From positions 248,001 to 312,000 of the forward strand of contig JAUIRK010000993.1 in assembly GCA_030549495.1 (NCBI GenBank): DNA of 64,000 bases, in the 5' to 3' direction. This document shows, piece after piece, positions 24,748 to 36,300 of the stretch. The position numbers and the translations under genes are program-made. How positions within the stretch are numbered: position 1 is the first letter of the stretch; each line of letters starts with the position of its first letter. The stretch is from Nectonema munidae. Its lineage: Eukaryota; Nematomorpha; Nectonematoida; Nectonematidae. The notes beneath the pieces were generated by a model, which was given only the letters and a program-made list of their open reading frames with translations, was not told the origin of the DNA and did no database searches.

Positions 24748-27569
24748 TAGGGTGTTCCATAAAAGTGAAATTTTTAATTTTAATTAAGGCACATGTTAAA
24801 TCGATTCTCTGATCAATAATTAGAAAGTATGCTTAATATTGTTAGTTTTAATAGCTGTTTTCCCACCTCTCAAGAACGTGAAAATGATAAAATTTTGATC
24901 AAAAAATTAATTTTTTTATTAAAATATATAAAAGTTAAAAAAATAAGAAAAATTCAAATCCAAAATGCGAACATAAAAATTACAAAAAATTGTTTTTTTG
25001 GAGAAGTAATTGCTTTTCTATTATACTCCATCGTTTGAAAACGAGCTTGTTTATCTTCTTTTTTAGTGATAGAAAAATTAAAAGTTGTAACTAAAGAAAT
25101 TACTCGTTCACACAAGTCATTTACAACCTTGATATGGGGTATAACTTGATTAACCTTAATAAGATCTTGTACCGATAAAAATGTTGAAGAAATATTAAAT
25201 GAAATAAAAAAGGATATGGATTGCTTGCTTATAAGATCTTCAATTTGAACATTTCAGAACAAAGTTTTATTTGCTTCAAATCGTCTCAGATTTACCTCTA
25301 AAGGTATCTTGTTTAAAAGATTCCTTAACATCAAATTTTTTCGTTCAACGTCAATAAGTGAAGAAAAAAAATTTTCGCTAAGATACCATAAATGTCTTTT
25401 GAACTTTTCTAAGGCTTTTGTAGCTATTTTATAGTCAATTTTCTGATAATCTTCAAGTGTACAAAGATTGAGATCATTGATCAGAGCATTCACAGCATCT
25501 GGTGAGTTAAACCATGCTTTTACGTAAATTGAAACAATAAACACACATATTCTTCTTAAACTTTTTTTCAAATTCAGTTAATTCAAAAGATTCTCTAAAT
25601 AAAAAAATTTTCAGACAATATATACACTTTGACATCCAACGAGCTCTATTGTAAGCTCCAGGGTATTTGATTTTAAATTTCGCTTCTCCTAGAAATGTAA
25701 GACTTAGCTCTAGTAACTCTATATAATCATCGCGAGCTTGTTTTTTTGAAATTCTATTTTTAAAAAATCTATGACTGGTTTTTTTCTGCGATATCCATAG
25801 ATTAAGAGAATCTGATTCAAAAGAAGGATCAATAGAATTATTAGAACAAGCTGATAAAGATCACCATTTTACTTTAAATCTTTCAAAAATTCCAATAAGA
25901 GGGCCCGTTGAAGTGAAAAACAAGTCAAAAACTGTAGATATCAACAATTCATGAATATGATGCTGGCAAGGAAAAAAAAAGTAAATGACGATTAAGTTTG
26001 TTTTGTATAAGCGAACAAGCTCCTTTATGAATTCCCGTGTTAACCGCTGTTGTGTCGAAGCATAATCCAGCAATCAATGATGAGCAAGAAGGCCAATCTT
26101 CAATTATTTTTATAACCGTGTTGGCAATAATGTTACCTGTTCCTTGAGTCAATTCTGGGACTGCAAGAATTTTTTCGATATTTTTCCCGGATACGGCAAT
26201 TGCAAGTCTTTCTGTTTTTTTATTCAATGAATTCGTAAAAGTTTTTGTATCAAAATGTAATATCAAAGGAGTGTTTGGGCGAAAATCTTCTTTAATTGTC
26301 TTAGCTAAAGAAGTGCGAATTTTTTTCCTTGATCTGTACATGGAAGAACTTGACAAAGTGATTTCATTCAAATTAATACCAGCAGCTGATAAGACAGTAG
26401 CAACAATATGCACGGCTTTTCGGATTGAAGTACCTGTTCTATCCAAAGATTCTATAAACTCTTCATTATTTAATATCTCTTAACGAGTATATGTTTTCAA
26501 ATCTTTTTTCGGCAGCTTATTGGAAACTGAAGTTGATGGTGCACAAGACGGCTCATAATCAGCTTCATCGATGTCATCATCAGAAGAAACAGAAGTATTT
26601 AGATCTTCAAAAGCAACTTTTTCAGAAACTTTTTCTTTCTTCTCTAATCATTTTTTATAATATAAATTTCTTTTTGTTTTCAGTATATTTTCTATCTTCT
26701 TCACCAATAAACATTAATCTTTTACCTCTTTCATCGTCAAGAAAGGCTAAATCTTCTTTGTTTTTGATTAAAACTTCTGATTGTAAATGCGCAATGTCTA
26801 ACAAACTATTTAATTCATCTATGAAAACTTTGTTTTATACACTGTGAAGTAGACACACGATTTTTATTTTTCATTAACTTTTCGTGCTTTTCATAGATAA
26901 AACGAATCGTTTTGACCACGTAAGACTTGTCTGACGTCTTTAAACTTGCTGTAGTCCAAAAACTTATCAATTCGTTTTCTACTATATTGCAAGATTCTTA
27001 CATTTTTTTCAATTTTTTTCAATAAAAAAAAAAGCCTTTCTAAGACGCATCTTTTAGTAGGAAGTTGCTTGCAAGTCTGAAAATCGATTTCACGAACCAT
27101 TCCAACTGCAAAAACAAAATTGTTCTTTCTTGTAGTTGGCATTATTTAAACTAACTAAACTAAATTATAAAAACAACTGAAATAATATGAGCATAAACAA
27201 AATTAATTAAAATTATATTTAAACGTAAATTTAGGTTACCATTTTTATAAAAACCTAATTTTTTCTGTAAACGCCTTTTCTATCAGTAAGCTAAAAAAAA
27301 TTTATAAAATTAAATATTAAATATATAAAGTTCTTAAAAAAATTAAGTTTAAATCTAAAAAAAATACATTTTGAAATTTAAAACACAAGATTAGAAAAAA
27401 AAGTTATGTTTATTAAAATTTTTGAAAAACCGTAAAATGTTTGTTCTTTTGAGGGGCGGCTTAAAAATAATATTTTTCTTTCAAATTTTTTCTGTGATTA
27501 TATTTCGTCATAGAGAACCTAAAAAAATGTGCTAGGAAAAAAATCATCATTATAACTTGGAACACCCTA
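24748..27569 (-). mobile_element. Full-length hAT-like DNA transposon, 2.82 kb, perfect 8 bp target duplication
   Basis: The element begins TAGGGTGTTCCA (24748) and ends with the reverse complement TGGAACACCCTA less one mismatch after the core (ends 27569). It is flanked on both sides by the 8-base direct repeat ATATATAC (24740-24747 and 27570-27577). The TIR and TSD length are those of the hAT superfamily. It carries one minus-strand transposase gene. The perfect TSD and mostly open coding blocks suggest a fairly recent insertion, although the gene now contains several frameshifts or stops. Confidence 0.85.
24955..27142 (-). pseudogene. Transposase of the 24.7 kb hAT-like element, nearly whole but broken
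   Basis: From the ATG at 27142 the minus strand reads LPTKRCVLERLFF, then SLLDIAHLQSEVLIKNKEDL with FLDDERGKRLMFIGEEDRK, and an acidic linker (SVSSDDDIDEADYEP). Next come MDRTGTSIRKAVHIV (26446), LILHFDTKTF, CFDTTAVNTGIHKGAC and CQHHIHELL. After STGPLIGIFERFKVKW and RRFEANKTL it ends with VVNDLCERVISLVTTFN and KKEDKQARFQTM. These blocks, in this order, match a large group of proteins annotated as 'uncharacterized' in crustaceans, cnidarians and insects (LPTKRxVL, CFDTTAxNTG, CRHHIxE, VNDxAERGVAL). The CFDTT aspartate and the HH block are consistent with a DDE/RNase H core. At least three frame breaks interrupt it. Confidence 0.75.
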
Positions 27570-28330
27570 ATATATACTTTATTATTAGAGTAGAGGGAAA
27601 GTGATTGTATTCTAGATGAAATGACTCGAAAAAATAATAGATCTAAAATATACAAAGTTACTGAATAACTTTTTCACAGAACCCAAAGAATTCTTTTGTG
27701 GAACCCCTGTGTTCTCAGGAAATCAGAACCTCTGTTGTTATATTTATATAAATATAATATGCAAAAATAGCATCGTTTAATTGCTGAAGAGTTTTAGGAA
27801 TCTTTGTAATACTGGGAATGAAGGTATTCATAATTGTTTTCAAGAATTTGAGTCCGACTCTACAGTCCTTTTAAGAGAAGGGAGGTTATCTTAGAGTATT
27901 TTATTAAGTTAGGGACAATTAAAAAAACTTATATGCATACCTTTGCCAAATCAGAAGACTCCACAATCAAGAAGGGTCGATCATTATTTGACAAGGAAAG
28001 ACTTGGTACCTTGTGGGAATGTGTTCTTAAAATCAGTTAAAATACAAATTATATTTAGAAAGTGTTCTGATACACACAAAGTCCAAAAATATTTGCTGTT
28101 TTATAATTTTTTTTTGTATTTAAAAAATTGTCGTATGCTGAGTTTTTTAGTTTACCTTAATTAAATTTTTAATGTTTTAAATGAAAAGTTAACTTTTTGT
28201 TTTTTTTTACAAAAAATCTTTATTTGACATATCTTTTAAAAAAAATTTTTTTTTTTAATTTTAATTAATAATTTTTTGAAATTTTTTGTGTTGGGGCATT
28301 TATCCTACTTTTTAATTGGGGCATTTTTCG
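27570..28330. other. AT-rich DNA with an old hAT-type terminus
   Basis: On the minus strand, CAGAGGTTCTGATTTCCTGA reads inward from 27742, followed by CACAGGGGTTCCAC, like a hAT end of the CAGxGGTTC type. No partner end was found, and the intact hAT-like element sits 170 bases to the left. The rest is A/T-rich and shows nothing. Confidence 0.35.
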
Positions 28331-28593
28331 GGGACATTTTTTCTGCTCACCATATTCGATATGCAAATTTAATTAAAATATTTTCGCTTGAAGTATAGTA
28401 TTTAAATTCACCAATTTTGTAAAAAAAAATATAAAGTAGTTTTATAAATTTAGGACTTTAGGTATGCGCTGAATACACTCTATTTTTAAAGGATTGCTTG
28501 AATATTTGGTCTTCCGTTGTATTTCCAGACCACTAATTTTGAAAATTTCAACAAAAAAATTTCGCCCCCAATAATTTTGAGGATGCTCGCCCC
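28331..28593 (-). mobile_element. hAT-type MITE fragment (one end)
   Basis: On the minus strand from 28593 the sequence reads CAGGGGCGAGCATCCTCAAA, then TTATTGGGGGCGAAA, a common hAT MITE end. G-rich scraps (TTGGGGCATTT) at 28290-28340 may mark the other side, but no clean inverted end or target duplication is visible. Confidence 0.35.
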
Positions 28594-28604
28594 TGCTCGG
28601 TACA

Positions 28605-28960
28605 TCAAATAACGGGTAGATGTAGGAAACATGGCCCAGAAAATTTAATCAAGGTTTCGTAAACAGGAGAATTATAAATTTCGCCAGATTTCGTCACAAC
28701 ATATGTCTGAAGGGTGATGCGTCGTTGAGATGAAGTTGATGGAGTGCTTGGTGGCAAAAAAATTGGCTTGCGAAAATTTAAGTTATTGCATAAGATGTGT
28801 TGAAGCATTTCTTCACTTTGTTCAATGGTGTTGCCTTGCAAGACGATTTGCGCTGAATTTTAAAAAAAGCCACTTCCTCCGCTTGCTCACTTTGTAAAAT
28901 CACTTTGTAGATAGGATAAAAACTCAAACAAGCAGCTAAAAGGGAAAATAAAGGATGCAT
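28605..28960 (-). other. Unrecognised minus-strand coding-like remnant
   Basis: Two adjoining open stretches, 28960-28778 and 28841-28605, overlap in different frames (SEQAEEVAFFKIQRK, then TIEQSEEMLQHILCNN and STPSTSSQRRITLQ). Base composition is closer to coding than the flanks. I recognise no family. A decayed transposon gene is more likely than a host exon, because no splice sites fit. Confidence 0.2.
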
Positions 28961-28969
28961 GTCTCTGAA

Positions 28970-29550
28970 TGTCGGGCATCTTGTGGGTGTCTGTAAACTA
29001 GCACAGGTGACTAGCTTTGCTCTAAGCTCCAGAGAGCGTCCTCAGGTTGCGGATAGAGGAACGTCCTATAGATATATAGGATAGCTGCGAATACACCGAA
29101 TAAACAGTCGCTGACAATTGACTCACCTAACTTGAGACATCTTTATGGTGGGTTTAAAAATGTCTCAAAACAATTTACGAAAATGGCCAAAACATAAAAT
29201 AGAGGGCATCTGCCAGCCTGGCACAAGTAGGCTGAGCAGGAGGAACCAGCTGCCATGACTGGAACAACAAAATATATATGTAACTTATGCAAAAAATATA
29301 TATATATAATAAACACTACATCAATTGGGTGCAACCACAAGATAGCACACTGGTTACATCTCAAATGCACACAAATCTCACAGTACAACGCAAACTGGAC
29401 ATGCGCAACACTCAAAACCAGCACAATTTTCACAAAAGATTTCAGCTTCTCACCCCAATAACAAAACACTTGCTCCAAAAAACTTCACACAATCAGCAGT
29501 CCACACAAGGGCGCACATCCTGGGGCGACATTGGAGGGGGGGGGGGTTAG
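28970..29550 (+). mobile_element. LINE 5' fragment with PHD-like zinc finger ORF
   Basis: A GC-richer leader (28975-29130, CTAGCACAGGTGACTAGC, TCCAGAGAGCG) precedes an ATG at 29255. The ORF reads ICNLCKKYIYIINTTSIGCN, then HKIAHWLHLKCTQIS and NWTCATLK, a C4-H-C3 PHD-type finger. Such fingers are known at the N-terminus of several LINE proteins (CR1/L2-like). The frame stops at 29459-29461 and continues as coding-like sequence in another frame (APKNFTQSAVHTRAHILGR) to a G run at 29536. No reverse transcriptase follows, so the element is cut off. Confidence 0.5.
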
Positions 29551-29928
29551 AGAGCATGTTTATAAAACATATATGATGATCGCATTATGGGATGTAATGA
29601 TAATTCGAATATATTATAATGTAAGATAAGAGAATAAAAGAGGGAATACAGACTTTCGAGTCAAACATGCCAAGCTGCTCTGAAATTCCTATCAAAAATA
29701 TTTTACAAACGATGTGAGAGCTATATAATAATAATAATCCATTGTTTCAACATGCACACAATAAGTAAGCAATGTTTATCACAGTGTCTCAAAGGGCCTT
29801 GTAATATTTTTGGGCAAACAGATGTTGATCCACCAGGTTTTTCTCATCTTCTGTGACTGATTCTATTTCTCTTTCTGTCTCCTTCTCTGTTTTTCTCTTC
29901 CGCTTTCTCTGCTAAAACTCAATCACGT
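29551..29928. other. AT-rich DNA, nothing recognised
   Basis: Short simple repeats (ataataataat near 29727) only. Confidence 0.4.
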
Positions 29929-30042
29929 AAGCTCTCTTCTCTTATTCAAGCTCGCTTCTTTCACTCAAGCTCTCTTTTCTCATTCAAGCTCTCTTCTTTC
30001 ACTCAAGCTTTCTTCTTTCACTCAAGCTCTCTTCTCTTGTTC
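29929..30042. repeat. 19 bp minisatellite, six units
   Basis: Six consecutive 19-base units of the form AAGCTCTCTTCTTTCACTC lie in perfect register (starts at 29929, 29948, 29967, 29986, 30005, 30024), with a degenerate seventh after 30043 and CT-rich lead-in sequence before. Alternating unit subtypes (ctcttattc / tttcactc) suggest growth by slippage or unequal crossing-over. Confidence 0.85.
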
Positions 30043-32019
30043 AAGTTTTATCTCATTCAGCTCTTTTCTCTCTAATTTGTATTTTGAGTTAAATTAAAAA
30101 TAATTTTATTTTATCTCATTAGAAACTAGTTTTTAGCGGAATATAAGTTCAATATTTTCATAACCTTTTTTCATGATACCAAAGTTCAGCTATTCAAATT
30201 AATCACAGCTTTTTGGTAAAAATTTAGTTCCATCAATGCACCAAACATTTTCCAAAAATGAAAATTTATTTATGTTTTTAAATGAGAGAGAAATTATTTT
30301 CAATCGTTACAATTTTATATCAATGAATATTGTCAGACTCGCGTTAAAAAAAATTTCAACAAAGGTCACTTTTAATCTTTTTCAGTACGTTTGTTACATT
30401 TGAAAACTTAATTTTTTTCAATCGATATTTGGGAATGAATATTTTAACTAGCTATTAAGAGTGATTAAACTACCATTTTTTGTATACTATGATTCCTTAC
30501 AAAATGTAAAAAAATACAAGCGTTACCAAATCACCCCATAAGTGTTAGCTACTTCAACGTTGGCTTTTGCTGCTTATAAAAACTTGAAAATATCAAGAAA
30601 ACTATCTCATTTTTTATGCCTCCTATTATTTTGAAATTATTCTAAGGACAGACAGTTTCATTTTAAAATAGTGAAAATTGCTTCATTAGTTTATTTTGGC
30701 TCCTTTCTCTCTAATGTTAATTATGTAGCAAATTTTTCAATTTTGAGTAAAATCTAATTAAATCAAATTTGTTTTCAAAAACTTAAGTTATGCTGTAAAA
30801 TTTTTTAGTTTTTATTGAAGCTCTATAACTTTTTCTGATAGACTTTTTTCCCATAAAAGTTATTATAAAAGGCAAATCATTGCGAAATGTTAGAAGTTAT
30901 TTTACTTTTTGTAGATTTTTATAGCTTACACCAATTTAGCTTATTTGTGAATGATGCTGAGAAAAATGAAGTAATGCAATCTTAATTTATTGTTTGATTT
31001 TTGTTTGCACAATTTTATCTTTATTTTATACCTTTTTTTGAGAGTCTAACTAACTTACATTTATTCTTATACACTAAAAATAATGAAAAATTCTAATACT
31101 AAGTTTTCTAACTTTAGTTCTGTTTCAAATTTTTGATAGAAATTACCTCAGAAATGTTATGTAATTTGGAAGTGTTTTTTTTTATTTATTTTTCTCTTGT
31201 GATATTTTTAAATTTATACCCTCTTACGAGCCGGATTAGCCATGGGTAAACCCATCTTAACCGTACCCATGAGTGCTCTCCCCTAAATCATATTTATTAC
31301 ACATGAAGGGATGCCAGTACCCTCGATAAATACCGTTCGAATAACTTTCTGAAGGGAACAACATGGCTAAATTTCGAGGGACCTAAAGGATTCAAGCAGC
31401 GCTTTTGGCTTTCCTTTTATTTTGTGTACATATGATGTCATAGTTCTTCAAACTGTTTATTGGGTAGGGGTAGCATTGAAAGAAGTTGATTCTTGAACAG
31501 TTCACAAGTACACTTGTTTCTCTAACTTCAGAAATGCATCAGGCAAGGGATCCAATATTCTTCGTTAAAGAAGGTGATTTTGAGAATGTTACATTCCCTC
31601 CCAAGTCTCACACTCTGCATTGAGCTATTCATTCTTTATTTAGCGAATCTGTTCAGCTTGATAAAGATTGCCACAATCACACGTTGCCACTGTTTAGACA
31701 CTTCTACACAAGAGATTGTTGTTAATGATTCTGAATTTGATGATGTTGATGACACTGCAGAATCCAAGTTTATCCTTTTCTTGAACAACCTCAAAACTTC
31801 CCTTTACTTCATAGAAATGCTGCCTTTTTAAACAAGGTCTCAAGACAGACCCATTTTTATCAGTGTTCTACTCAAACACAAAAAAATGTACAGACAAAAG
31901 GATTTTTATCCGGTTTCTCTATGCATGTAATTGTACATTTATTTCCATCATTTTTTCGAAAAATATCGCTAATTGTTGATAATTAAAAGCTACATTTTTA
32001 AACCAACCAATGGTAACCC
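30043..32019. other. AT-rich intergenic DNA with one unclassified repeat-like patch
   Basis: Bases 31215-31860 are less AT-rich than their surroundings and hold open stretches in several frames (for example DPIFFVKEGDFENVTFPP on the plus strand at about 31550). They probably belong to an old, unidentified transposon. The rest shows nothing. Confidence 0.3.
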
Positions 32020-32279
32020 GTTGCGGAGTCTGAGTCTACAGTTTGGAGATTTTAAAGGTTTTGGAATCAGAGTCAGTATCTAAAAATGTAAAATCCATAG
32101 CAGTCTGCGGCTTAGTCGTGTTTTTTAATTCAAATAAAGGAAAAGGGTTTTATTTTTGTAAGATATGAAATGGCCTTTCTTTAATCGAAGTTGAAAAAAA
32201 GAGTTATCGTTATATTGAAAATAAAGGGGAGAGTTGAATTGTAGTCAAATTTTTGTAAGTCTCTCTCTGACTCCTCAAC
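32020..32279. mobile_element. Probable MITE with GTTGxGGAGTCxGAG inverted ends, 260 bp
   Basis: The left end GTTGCGGAGTCTGAG and the reverse complement of the right end, GTTGAGGAGTCAGAG, match at 13 of 15 bases. The interior is AT-rich and non-coding. Related single ends occur near 27850 and 33845. No target duplication is clear. Confidence 0.45.
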
Positions 32280-32660
32280 CTTGTGTCTCAGTTACCTAGG
32301 CTTGGCTTTACATGTTACAGTAAGATTTGGTTGTAAAACCAAAAATTTCGTGAATTTTTCTAAAACTTTCAAGAAATTGGTGAAATCACTCTCTAGCTTA
32401 ATAAAAACACAAAATCTTTAGAGATTTTTTAAGTTCCTAGGGATTTCATGAAATAACTAGATTATAATTTCAGTAATAAAATGAAACCACTATGGTTGAA
32501 AGTGATCTAATTAATTCCCAAGTGAGACAGTACAAAGTTCTGCAACCCTGTTAAATGATGGACACCTCATATGGCTCAAAGTATTTAGAGATTTCCATTT
32601 ATTATATTTTATTCTCCCGTTTTTCACATCATTATAATCATGAATAATTTAAATTTCTAG

Positions 32661-33365
32661 ATCAACATTTGTTTGATGTCAGAAAATAATTCCACTCCAC
32701 AGATTCATGAAGAAAGTGCTTCCACGCTAGCAAATAATAGTGGCAATGATGGTGATGATGAAAAAAAAGAAAATATCATCGAAATAGATCCCAATGAAAG
32801 TTGTGTCAACTTGAACCATTGCAGAATCGAAGAAATCAAAAATTTGGAACAAATGGAAAACGTACAAAGCCTTTTTCTTCGCAACAACCTCTTGAAAAAG
32901 ATTGACAATTTGAGATGCTTGTCTCGAACCCTCACGGAGCTCGACTTGTACGACAACCAAATCACAAAGATCGAAAACTTAGACTCTCTAGTTCACCTTA
33001 ATCACCTCGATTTGTCCTTTAATCGCATTTCCTTTATTGAAAATTTGCAAGATCTCACAAAACTAAAAACCCTCTACCTCTGCAACAACAGAATCAAGAA
33101 GGTGGAAAATTTGGAAAATCTTGTTCTACTTGAAACCCTTGAATTAGGCTCGAACCGCATAAGCAAGATTGAAAACCTGCACACTCTCCAAAATATGAAT
33201 CAACTTTATCTGGGTAAGAATAAGATCACTGAAATTGAAAATTTGGATGCCCTGAACAATTTGTCCATACTCAGTCTACAAGATAATCTCATTTCGCGCA
33301 TGCAAAATTTGGAGTCATTAACCCAACTTTCCGAGCTTTATCTTAGTGAAAACCATATTACTCAG
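32661..33365 (+). CDS. sds22: sds22 exon with start codon (residues 1-230)
   Basis: Acceptor aaatttctag ends at 32660, then a 15-base 5' UTR, then ATG at 32676 (MSENNSTPQIHEESAS). An upstream in-frame TTG is not needed. The exon holds the N-terminal acidic region and most leucine-rich repeats and ends ...SENHITQ before donor gtttttat at 33366. Codon use is visibly richer in C than the intron sequence. Confidence 0.92.
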
Positions 33366-36300
33366 GTTTTTATATTTCTATAGCGTATTTTGCCAAGTAA
33401 ATTTTTTGACCATAATCTGATAGATAACTGTCAAATATCGGTAATTCAGTCATATCCGTTTCCTGCATATTTTTATTTTTTCGGATTAACGAATTTGTAT
33501 ACATATTCGATCGAATAAGGCATAAAAATTGGTAATTTAAATATTGTCATTACTTGTGTTGATATTGTCAAATCTTTTTTAATTTAATGAAATAATTTTT
33601 TATATATTATTTCAAAAATTGACCTCCTTTGAAAGTTAGAAGGTCGCGATTTTTTAAATGATGATTTTTTTTAACCCACCGAACAAAGCGAACGACTTTT
33701 GTAATCCTTATTTAATTCCATTTAAAGTAAGAATTCGTCTGCATTCCCTTTGGAATGGTCTTAAATGGGTTATTAAGTTGAATTATGTAACCATTTTTTT
33801 TTGTAAAAACCTGATTTTGTAATTTTAATACCGATTCCAGAATGGTTTGAGTCTGACTATACATAATTAGTTTCCATGCCAAATTTAAACTTTATTGGTT
33901 TTAAGCTAAGTGCGACACCGTTTTCCCATAAAAGAAAATCGTCTGCTTTACGTTATATAAAAACTAATTTAACACTAGAAAGATTTGATGGCGATATAAA
34001 AATTAAACTAAAATTTTTTAACTATTTTTCAAAAACACAATAAAAGACTATGCAGTTCAATTGATTGTTTTTATTTTTTAAACATTTTTTATTGAAATTT
34101 TTATTTTTCTTAATTCTGTTCAATCTTATGGATAAAATAGAAGTTGGTTTTACTGAAGATAGTTTTGAAAGCAGTTCTAAAAATTTGTAATAATTTAATT
34201 AAATATTTTATGATTCGTTTTTAGATGCTAATATTTTGGTGGAGGATGAATCCGAGTATAGTTTTAAGTATTCTAAAATATCTTCTGCTGATGGTAGTAG
34301 ATAAGATGCAAACATAATAATCAGACATGTAAAGAAACCTCTTCAAAACATTGTAAGAAATAAACAAGGCTCCACTTCTTTTGCCAAGCGTTTCACCTTT
34401 GTAGAGTTTTAAATCCAACTGGAATCTTATTTTTGATATAAAAATTTTAAAACTTGTCTTTATATACATCTTGATAAAAGGAAAAGGTTTGTATGGTAAA
34501 GACTGAAAGATTTCTTTGGAAAATTTGGAAAAATTTATTGCATTGTTTTATGCAAGAGGAATATTTGCAGCAAAGCATGCATCTGAACTCAATAGAACTT
34601 TGGTCAAAAAATGGGGTAGTTTTATATTCAGTAAAACAATGAGCAGAAGTAAATTTAAAGAAGTGCTGTTCGCTTTAAAGTTTCATATCAATCAACCCGA
34701 AATACTCGACTAGAAAATGATAGAAAAAACTCATATTTCTGAAATTTGGAATATGTTTGTTTAAAATTGTAAGCCTTTTTATAATCCATCTTTAAATCTT
34801 TGTGTTGATGGACAGTTATTTTCCTTCAAAACTAGGTGCCCTATACGACAATATATGTCAAATAAACGAGATAAATTTAGAATCAAGTTCGGGTTACTTG
34901 TAATCATTGAATCGATGTTTGCTTTGAATGCTCTTATATATACCGGCAAAGATAAAAAGAGGAAAAAAGAAGAATCGGTTAGTGAAATAGTTGTTTTGTA
35001 GTTGGTGAAACCTTTATTCAAGTGTTTTTACAACAAAAATTTGTCAAGAAATTGAGTCAAAATATGTACGCTTACATCGTATAAAGTGAAAAACAATTAA
35101 TATATTCACATTTTCAATTCTCTACATGAAGATGTTTTTATTCACTCTGATGAAAAACCTAAAACAGTGTAATTTTATAATAAAACAAAATTTGTTGTAA
35201 ACATATTTGACAAGATAGCAAAACAATATAGTGTCAGACCTGGTTGAAGACGATGGCCTGTTCGTGTTTTTTCCAAAATGCATGATATTGCCGCAACCAA
35301 TGCCTGGATTATATAAAAGGATCAAGTGAAGATATCAAAAAATATATATAATTTGTTTTGTATCTGAACTGACATATAATATGAAAAATAAAAGTTAAGA
35401 TACGGAACAAGAAAAATCACAAGTAAGGATTCGGTAAAAACAACAAAAGAAAATAAATGCACAAATTTTGTATATGGAAAATGCACTCGTAAAATATTGA
35501 ATATCTGTAAGGAATGTCAAAGTTAATTTTTCAAATTTATTAATTGAATATAAATATAACAAAAAGTTGTTCCATTTGAATATTTCTTATTTGTGTTCTT
35601 TGTTCAATAAACTTTGGAAAATATTTTTGGATAAATAAATTTTATCCAATACAGTCAAAAAGACTGCTTTCGTTTTTTTAGGTATAGAAAAAATGGGTCT
35701 TTCTAGTGTTAAAAAAGTAAGCAGATGCTTAGTTTTTAAAAACGTCCACCTAAACGAATTAATCCGCTTGATAATAATTATATTTAGGTTAACTAAATAT
35801 AATATAAATTATGTTAGTTTTGGACTCTATGCTTTTTGTCCGCGTAACGTTTTGGATCTCGTTTAGTAAAAAATTTTCATCGATGAGCTACTAAAATCAC
35901 ATTTCAATTTTGAAAACATAATTTTTATATAAACTGGATAGAAAAGTAGGGATAATCTTTTTTTACTTTTCACATCATTTCGTGTTGTAATAAAGCTAAT
36001 TAAATTAGATGGCGTCAAATTTTACCTTTAAAATACTAAAATATTCTATTAAAATTCCATAGTTTTTACATACAGCTTTATTTAAAATTTTATATACAAA
36101 TTGTACATGAAGTTTTAGAATCATCATCATCAATTCATTTGCCTTTGTAGGCCTGGCCCATATCCCAGCTAGCTGAGGTCGACCCGTTGTTTGCAACGAC
36201 TTCTACATTGCGCATCTTCACTCTTTAATTTTCTCTTCTTCATGCTTTCAAGACTACACCAGGTGAAGCCAGCAGTACCTTATGGTGGATTTTTGCGGGT

